DNA of 64,000 nt from Litoditis marina (lineage: Eukaryota; Nematoda; Chromadorea; Rhabditida; Rhabditidae). The stretch covers positions 50,167,402 through 50,231,401 of the forward strand of contig OZ038433.1 of the NCBI GenBank assembly GCA_964036275.1, given 5' to 3'. The notes below the pieces were generated by a model. It was not told the DNA's origin. It was given only the letters and a program-made list of their open reading frames with translations, and did no database searches. Shown here in pieces: positions 57,099 through 64,000 of this stretch (positions within the stretch are counted from its first letter, which is position 1; each line of letters begins with the position of its first letter). Both the position numbers and the translations under genes were made by a program.

Positions 57099-58140
57099 AT
57101 GTTCTTCCGTTCGTTTTTCTGTAACGTTTTCTGTTTGCTGTCTACGTGACCATTTGCAATGGTGAGAAGAGAGGGGGAAATGATAATAACAGCTGGTTGT
57201 CTCAACTCAACTGCGCCAGCTCTCTTCTATACTAAATGACAGCAAATGTGCACTATATTATTGCACGTTCTCGATTTTTACTGTGATGTACACGTCATAC
57301 GTGAAAATTTACGTGAGAATTAATATGAATGGTCCACAATATATGCTCAGGAAGTATTTTTAAGCTGTACTTATCACATCAAATGGGCTACCGCTTAATA
57401 TGTGTTGTTTAATGTTATAAATTTACTTTGAAATTAGTTATTTTAAGAGTGGTATGCCGCATGCACTATAACACCAATTGAACTCGGCCTATAAGCATGG
57501 GGTGCAACATTCGACCGACGTACACTGGAAATGCCGAAATATTCGCTCTCAATGCAACTAAATAAAAAGCAAACTTGAAAGTTTACAAACTTCGAACTTA
57601 AAAAAAATTAAAGCAAAATGAACAAATCGATTGTTGTTTTCAGAGTGCACTACCACGTATTGCACGATACACAAAAAAACTACTGATTCGTTGTGTTTTT
57701 TAAGGAGTTGGACTAGGTTTGCACCTGTTTTATTCTAAATGGCCTAGCCTGATATAGAAAATGTTGTGTCACGAGGGGGCTATTTTAAGTTGGCTGAGTG
57801 TTCTTTGGTCAGGCAACAAGCCATGTCGATGCCAATTCAGACCCCCAGGCCACGCCCACTTTCACGTCGTTTGCCAGCACATTTCAGCCGTTTTCCGCCC
57901 TCTGTTTGTTGTTTTATTCGGGGTTCTAAGGGCAATCTAGGCTTATCGATTTACGTTTTAGGCTGTCTTTTTCATGTAGCACGAGATAGTGTGAGTGTTA
58001 TCACTAGTGTGACTATTCGACGAAAATGTGCTTCTTTTTTTCTGGTTGAATGAAGTATCCAAAAAATTAATCATTTCTCCGATGTTGACAGAAACCCGCT
58101 TCAGAGATTTTGTGGCTGTTCGGACAACTTTACTGTGGCA

Positions 58141-58358
58141 CGAACGTAGTTGGACAAAGACTTTATTGAATGCTCCATTAAATCAACCTATTTTCTTCAA
58201 ATCGGAAGTTTGTTAAATACTCTAATTTCATAAATAGTCACACTTCACACATTACTGGTGAAAACTCTATCCTCCATCCTGTTTTGTAGTTTGATTGCAT
58301 AGATAAAACACCTCAATTTCAATAAAATTCTGTGGACAACAAAGTCGCCTGACGTATG
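58141..58358. mobile_element. hAT-like MITE, older copy
   Basis: CGAACGTAGTTGGACAAAGA at left, CAACAAAGTCGCCTGACGTA at right. Interior matches the 54416 copy (CATCCTGTTTTGTAGTTTG). It directly abuts the right end of a CACCAGT-family element (GGACAACTTTACTG) and its target duplication is not recognisable. Confidence 0.65.
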
Positions 58359-59693
58359 TAAGTGGGAAGTTTAGAAGTTAGATACATTTGAGTTGAAGAG
58401 GCGAAGTTTCCTATTTTACCACAAGACATTTCTCCTGAATTTCACCCAGTATTATATTCTTCATTTCTGGGGTTAAACACCAAACGAAAATATTGATTTG
58501 AAAGTTGTGTAAATTTTCGTTTGACCAGCTTTTCACTCCGGCAAAGTTCGATATGATTGTCATCATTGAGAAACCTACTATCGAGTCAAATTCGCGCATT
58601 TTATACTATTCTTCAATATCTCTGAAACATTTATCTGAAACATTGATTCCTTGAACGTAACTTTCCGCATCGTCAGGGCTAGATAATAATGTACAAAAAT
58701 CAATGGCGCCGTTTTGTTGTGACAACTGCTAAACATGGAAAGAGACGATCGCGCGTTCGAATGTTGCACTCTTCTTATAAGAAGCCGAAAATATTCAGCT
58801 CTCCAATCTCAACAAATACAACAATCACGTTTATGATTAGTTCAGCTATTTTGTTGAGAAAATAGCTTTTTGTTGAACATGAACTTTCATGTTTCCGTTT
58901 TCTTAACTAGTTAATAAGTGCACATTCTATGCATTCTACTTCTGCTTATTGTTGGACCTTGAATCAGATGCTCTTCTCCGTATTTTCAAAATTTTGCTTT
59001 TTTCGTCGCTCTGATTGTTTATTTAATGGCCCAAAGTTTCATGAAAATGGTCTTTTATAATTTTGCACCACTTTTTGTCCTCAATTTTTCCTCAATTGCA
59101 AATTGCAATTCTTACGTGCATGCAGCCATTTGGCGGGCCACATTTGAAAAAGTGCGCAGGAAGTCAATGGAACAATGTACATTGTTTAAAGAAAGATGAA
59201 GGCACACACCAGTAAGGTGTGACTATTCTACAAAGCCCTTCATTATAAATTAATGAAAATGAGTGAATTTGAATAAAAAATACCGATTCTCCTGATTTTG
59301 GCAAAAACAATTTTTATTTCGGCCACCTAGTACATACGTCGATATTGAATGAATATTTCGTGTGTGATAGCATAACTCATATATTGATCTTACCTTACTA
59401 TCTGACCGACTCATTTTATGATACTAGAAAACTGTTTCTTTGTATTCCTCATGTATCTATTTTGAATAACCATCGTGCTCACTGCATTACTTCATTCGTT
59501 TGCCGGTTAATATATGTAGTTGGTTGATAACATTAAGCTGAGTATGATATTCTTCCTCTCTTATTTGGTTTTCTTCTCATTTGGTTTTCTTCTTTTGTTC
59601 TTTCATATACCCACATTCACAATTAGTATCTTTATACAAAAACATTATTTTTTTCATTAACAGTAACTAATTTTCTTTTTCTTTTCATCAAAC

Positions 59694-59813
59694 TTAAAAA
59701 AGGACGATTATGTGGTCCAATCACAACGTCTCAGTTGAACATCAATACATTTTTCAATTGCAGTTTAAAGGACCGATGACAGGAGATTGGTCCTCATAAT
59801 CGTCCTACTTTAA
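59694..59813 (-). mobile_element. TTAA MITE, copy 7, before CoA-transferase exon 1
   Basis: TTAAAAAAGGACGATTATGT at left, TAATCGTCCTACTTTAA at right, inner palindrome in the opposite orientation to most copies. Ends 13 bp before the acceptor-like TTTCCAG|GTGACC that precedes the CoA-transferase ATG. Confidence 0.82.
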
Positions 59814-59843
59814 TGACAGTTTCCAGGTGACCGTCCCTCGACC

Positions 59844-62057
59844 ATGCTGTCCCGTCTGTCCCGCCACGCATTCTCCACCACTTCCGCTGTCCAGAGGTAC
59901 GATTGTATAATTTTATTGTTTTAGAAGTTTTGGAATTGTTCATTTTGACAAATTAAGAACTCTGGGTAAAATTAATTAATTCTTGTTACAAGTGATTTGT
60001 CGATTCGCTCAGTATATATATTATATACCCGGTAAAGTGGTCGGAATAGCCAGAAAAAAATCAAGAAACGGGATTACTTTTTCACTGAAAACGAGAAAAT
60101 TTGTCTATATTTGATGAAAAAAATTGTTATTTAAAAGAAGAAACTATATACACACATTAGGTTATTTTATTTGAACAAAATATAATTGTGTCACTACGAC
60201 TTTTGGATGGTGATATGATTAGGTTAATGTGCTCAGTAAGAGATGATGATCCAACCCTCTGAGAAAACCCAAAACCGTCTTGAATCAGGGTCGAAACGGT
60301 TTTGAGTACATCTCTCACTGAGCACATTAACCTAATCATATATACACACAGTTGTCTGTTCTACGAAATTGAGCCCGTTTCCCGAATCAATGAACATTTT
60401 GATTTTGAGTTTTTGAAGATCAGTTGAGTGTTTCGCGTATGATGTAAATATGTTAATGATGATCGAAGATTGCTAGGTAGTATCTATCTCCATTAAAAAA
60501 TAACATGAATTCAAAGTTTTCAGAACCTCGTCGGTGTTCGTGGACAAGCATGAGATTGCGTTCCCGATCGCCGGCAAACAGCCGCAAGTCTGTTCCCTCC
60601 AGGACGCTTTCAACCAGATCAAGACTGGTACGCTGCTCTGATGAAAAGACAAGGGACTTTTACGGCCTAAAAAGGAGATGTATGGTCGCGATTTTGTAGC
60701 CGAAATCTTCCTGTTAGCGCCGGCGAATTCATTGGAGAACCGGGTCCTTCCCGAACCGAACCGGTCACTCGAGAACCGAACCGAACCGAGTGAACCGACC
60801 GAACCGACCGAACCGACATTCTAAACCGACTGGTTCTCCAGTAAAAGGTTTGAACCCGACCGACATTAATCATGATTTAAACAAACAAATCGTATACAAG
60901 CTAAAATTAGTGGATTCCCACTCATTTTACCGTGTATACGATCCGGTTCGGTCGGTTCGGTTCTCCAGTGACCGGTTCGCGGCTCGGTTCGGGAAGGACC
61001 CGGTTCTCCAGTGAATTGACCATTAGGGCCTAAAAGTGTCTTGATTTATCACCTATGTGGTAGACCAGCCGGGTTGCATCTCAAGTGCAATCAAAATCAC
61101 TTTACATAATCAAAAAGTTTTATATAGACATTCGCAGCTCAGATGAAACGGTTGCACTTATGCAACCCGGTTGAATTTGTAAACCGCCTTGCTAGTATTA
61201 TTTAATTTTGTTTTTTGGGGTTCTGACAAACTTGGGTAGGGAGAAGAATAGAAATCGGCTCATTTTCCGGACGCAAAACCTGAGCTAATGTGTTTCCGGT
61301 GTTCGAGCCGAAATTATGGAATAGTATCATTAATATTATACTAAAAATGAGAAATATGAGTCTTTTTGCCGTTTTCTCAATCACTTCTTATGGTGACGAG
61401 CCGGTCATCCGGCGATATATATAAGTAGTCTGTCAAATGTTCAAATGTTTTCAGGTGACAGCATTTTCGTGCACGGAATAGCCGCCACACCCACACCCCT
61501 GCTGCAGGTGAGATTCGACGAAGTTTGGGGCAGTCTCTTAAACGGAAAGCAAAGTAGTTGTCATCCGACAAATAGTTTGAATAGTTACATTCCTTTCAGA
61601 TAATATTGAGATAATCTAATCGGCGAATTAGACCGATTTAATGTCTCAAAGTGTTTGTCTACTGTCTACTTAAACATCGATAGATTGTGTAGATCGAAGA
61701 AACGCAGATTTCTTGTGCCTTCTTGATCTATACACTCTCATCATTTAGCTGGTTGATCGATATAGATTGCAGAAATAGTTTGGGTGTTCTGCTGTTAGCT
61801 TGCTTCACTGTTTCATATGCAGGGTTTGTGCGACTATGCGACGGCTAACGACATTTCTGGCCTCAAACTGCATCATTTGCATCTGGAGGGACCCACCCCG
61901 TGGACCGCGGAGGGAGTGAACAGTGAGTAGAGGGAGAGAGAGGGAGAAAAAGAGAAAGAAAAATAGGAAAAGATAGGCACCAAAGGAAAAAGATAGGTAC
62001 TATAGTAGAGAAAGATAGATAGGCATCATTGGAGACGAAGTTAGGTTAGGCAGAGAT

Positions 62058-62119
<62 letters not shown>

Positions 62120-64000
62120 GAGACATCGGAGAGAGATGAGAGATATAAGTTGAGAGAGATGATTCCCTCCATTTGCAGAGCGTATCCGTTCCAACTCGTT
62201 GTTCACCGGTGGAAATCTTCGATCCGCTGTTTCGGAAGGTTAGTTAGTTTACACAGTTGAAAAAAATTTCTTTACTTATTTCAGTCTGCCAACAAGTTGA
62301 TCAAACATTAGCTGTGTTTTGTTGAAGTTCGCTCACACTGATAGTGATTCCCATTCCTATGTTACATACTTAACAGTGATTAGGCTCTAATGATCATTTC
62401 GAGAGATTGGTTTAGTAAGTATTTCACATACACTAAGCTTGAACTTTTTAGATAGCGTGTAATGTAAATGAACAGACTATGGTTTTCAACGTCTTACTGT
62501 GTCTTTTCACTCAGAGGACCCCAGTCCCCAATATCAGTAATGTATCTCACTTTAATATAACTGTAATTTCAAGAATATACACTATTTTTCTCCATTTTCG
62601 TTCACAACGTTTTCTAAACTCCTGAAGTTCATCAGCAACATGACTGATCAGAAATAGGAGTTTCTTTGGTATCCTCCCATTTTTAAATGTTGCTTGCAGG
62701 TATTGCCGACTTCAACTCGTGTTTCCTGTCCGAGGTGCCCCTGTTGTTCCGAAAGGGAGCCATCAAACTGAATGTGGCCCTCATTCAGGTTGGCCATCTA
62801 CTATCTATTCAGACTATCACACTTCACAGCCAAACTACTGTAAAGTTGTCTTAAAGTAGGACGAAACCCTGTGTCCTTTAAACTGCAATTGAACAGTGTA
62901 TTGCAGTTTGAAGGAGTGAAGCGTTGCGATTGGACCACATAATCGTCCTTCTTTAATAACCTGAAAAGTTCACGAAACGGGCTAACTTTTGGCTAATGTC
63001 GGTAAAGTTTGTCCAATTATGATACAAAATCATGAAATGTCAAGTATTCTGAGCAAAAAACGGTTCACTTATTCAAGACGTTTATTTGAGACGAATATTG
63101 TGGACATGCTGCCATGACGCTAAATTCAGTTGAATGTTTCAGGTGTCGACCCCGGACAAGAATGGCTACTGTTCCCTGGGTACATCGGTCGACTGTGCCC
63201 GTGCCGCTGTCACCAACGCCGACTACATTATTGGTAGGTGTTGATTAAGGGACCCCAATTTATACAATTGACTCATTACTGGGCGAGTAGGTCACGAAGA
63301 TTCTGATATTTAGTGAACCACTTAAACGTTTTCAGTAGTATTTTCTCGATATCGGCTATAAAATTAGGTTTTTTTCAGCCACTAGGACACCAATTTCCAA
63401 AATTAAAAAAAATAACGTGCCGAAATCGTGAAGATTTGGCTTATTTTCGTAGTGAAAACCAAGTTTGCCATATTTCAATCGAAGAACTGACCCCTTCCTG
63501 TAGATAAGTCTTACCTTTCTCACTGGTTATCAACCGGTTACCTACTGAGGTAACCTGAAAAAAGAATTACCAAAACCAGGTTAGATATAGAATGGACGGT
63601 ATGTGTTTGCAGCCATGTCCAACAAGAACATGCCGCGTACCTTCGGAGACGGAGTTATCCACTCGTCCCACATTGATGTGATGGTGGAACAGAACGATCA
63701 CGTCCTTCACGAGAGACACATCGGATCCCAGAGTGAACAGGTACTCGAATGTTTCACGTATTCTATAAAAGACCTGCGGTGGATTATACATTTGTTTCTG
63801 CGTTGCTGTTATTGGTCTGGGTTTGCGCTGGTTTTCCTTCCAATTTGTGAATGTTTCATGCGTTGTACAGAAGAGACATGAAAGCGGGTCGCAAGTTAAC
63901 AATAACAACGCGATACAAGGATGAAAACTACGAGCCCAAAATAGGCTAAATCCAGGGAAATTCAGGAAAATCGAAATGGCTGGATTAGAACCGAATTAGG
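59844..64000 (+). CDS. Acetyl-CoA hydrolase / CoA-transferase, mitochondrial (5' part)
   Basis: Class I CoA-transferase of the acetyl-CoA hydrolase/4-hydroxybutyrate CoA-transferase family, which exchanges CoA between acyl-CoA and acetate or succinate. Eight exons in phase: 59844-59896, 60524-60627, 61455-61507, 61823-61922, 62179-62238, 62700-62788, 63143-63233, 63613-63740; 226 codons, continuing past the window. MLSRLSRHAFSTTSAVQR is a mitochondrial presequence. Conserved strings: VHGIAATPTPLLQGL, LHHLHLEGPTPW, RSNSLFTGGNLRSAVSEG, DKNGYCSLGTSVDCARAA, NKNMPRTFGDGVIHSSHID. The catalytic Glu region is outside, so hydrolase and acetate:succinate CoA-transferase cannot be told apart. ATG follows an acceptor by 17 nt. 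Confidence 0.92.
60213..60341. mobile_element. Near-palindrome of 129 bp in CoA-transferase intron 1
   Basis: Outer arms ATGATTAGGTTAATGTGCTC and GAGCACATTAACCTAATCAT are perfect complements. The inner arms AAAACCGT and ACGGTTTT pair around TTGAATCAGGGTCGAA. Looks like a small foldback element. Confidence 0.75.
60724..61019. mobile_element. GAACCGAACC foldback in CoA-transferase intron 2
   Basis: Left arm starts ATTGGAGAACCGGGTCCTTC and runs into GAACCGAACCGAGTGAACCG. The right arm is the complement, GGTTCGGTCGGTTCGG, ending GGAAGGACCCGGTTCTCCAG. The arms are therefore built from the pentamer ACCGA. The centre is about 100 bp of ordinary sequence. Confidence 0.8.
61927..62130 (+). repeat. 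GA-rich tract with long pure (GA)n
   Basis: Begins immediately after the donor of exon 4; the pure (GA)n run spans about 62060-62115. Confidence 0.95.
62851..62956 (+). mobile_element. TTAA MITE, copy 8
   Basis: TTAAAGTAGGACGAAACCCT at left (deleted left arm), inner CCTTTAAACTGCAATTGAA, right ACATAATCGTCCTTCTTTAA. In CoA-transferase intron 6. Confidence 0.8.
63520..63595. repeat. GGTTACC-type half element
   Basis: ATCAACCGGTTACCTACTGA, GGTAACCTGAAAA and GGTTAGATATAGAATGG match the right half of the foldback at 26215-26474. It ends about 20 bp before the exon 8 acceptor. Confidence 0.6.

Larger units (their letters stand above)
55383..59843. other. ACAD8-to-CoA-transferase intergenic region
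   Basis: 4.5 kb. Contains a polyadenylation-type AATAAA, CT tracts, two hAT-like MITEs, CACCAGT-family fragments near 58.0 and 59.2 kb, a small membrane-peptide ORF candidate and a TTAA MITE. No other gene is supported. Confidence 0.55.

Noticed and set aside
57766..58053. 95-codon plus-strand frame before the 58-kb MITEs
   Set aside because: No conserved motif, and its 3' part runs into CACCAGT-family repeat sequence.
1..64000. CRISPR array, prokaryotic operon or phage content
   Set aside because: Spliceosomal introns throughout and animal-type genes; tandem repeats here have no uniform spacer structure.

Overview
The window is animal nuclear DNA: intron-rich genes with GT-AG introns, exons of about 50-175 bp and AT-rich introns. 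A metazoan source is supported by a THOC1 with a C-terminal death domain and by a class I Rab11-FIP (C2 domain plus Rab11-binding coiled coil). It looks like an invertebrate, but I cannot name the phylum. Exon models were built by hand. For all six plus-strand genes every junction keeps phase, and the deduced proteins align with remembered family sequences.

Layout. Positions 1-626: first exon of a cytochrome P450 on the minus strand, running off the left edge. 8,535-9,852: the 3' part of an unrecognised minus-strand gene, three good exons plus one possible. 11,610-20,200: THOC1 (+, 19 exons, 655 aa). 20,413-29,933: RRP9/U3-55K (+, 13 exons, 485 aa), only 212 bp after THOC1. 32,235-37,677: class I Rab11-FIP (+, 12 exons, 380 aa). 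38,953-48,474: NUP85 (+, 16 exons, 604 aa), with an antisense reverse-transcriptase ORF in intron 2. 49,294-55,382: ACAD8, isobutyryl-CoA dehydrogenase (+, 13 exons, 414 aa). 59,844 to the right edge: N-terminal 226 codons of a mitochondrial acetyl-CoA hydrolase/CoA-transferase (+, 8 exons seen).

Functionally the plus-strand genes are housekeeping: mRNA export (THOC1, NUP85), pre-rRNA processing (RRP9), endosomal recycling (Rab11-FIP) and mitochondrial acyl-CoA metabolism (ACAD8, CoA-transferase). Each start codon of the six lies 1-23 nt after an AG that looks like a 3' splice site. This fits spliced-leader trans-splicing, or else 5'UTR introns.

The rest is dominated by short non-autonomous elements: a TTAA-flanked MITE family (8 copies), a CACCAGTAAAGTTGTC-ended family in many introns, a hAT-like family with 8-bp target duplications, long foldback elements, foldbacks whose arms are short tandem arrays, two palindrome-rich minisatellites, several dispersed repeats and long GA/CT tracts. 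The most notable observations are splice-site events: one MITE whose target duplication copied the ACAD8 acceptor, and two genes (NUP85, Rab11-FIP) in which an exon end and its donor site are tandemly multiplied inside the following intron.
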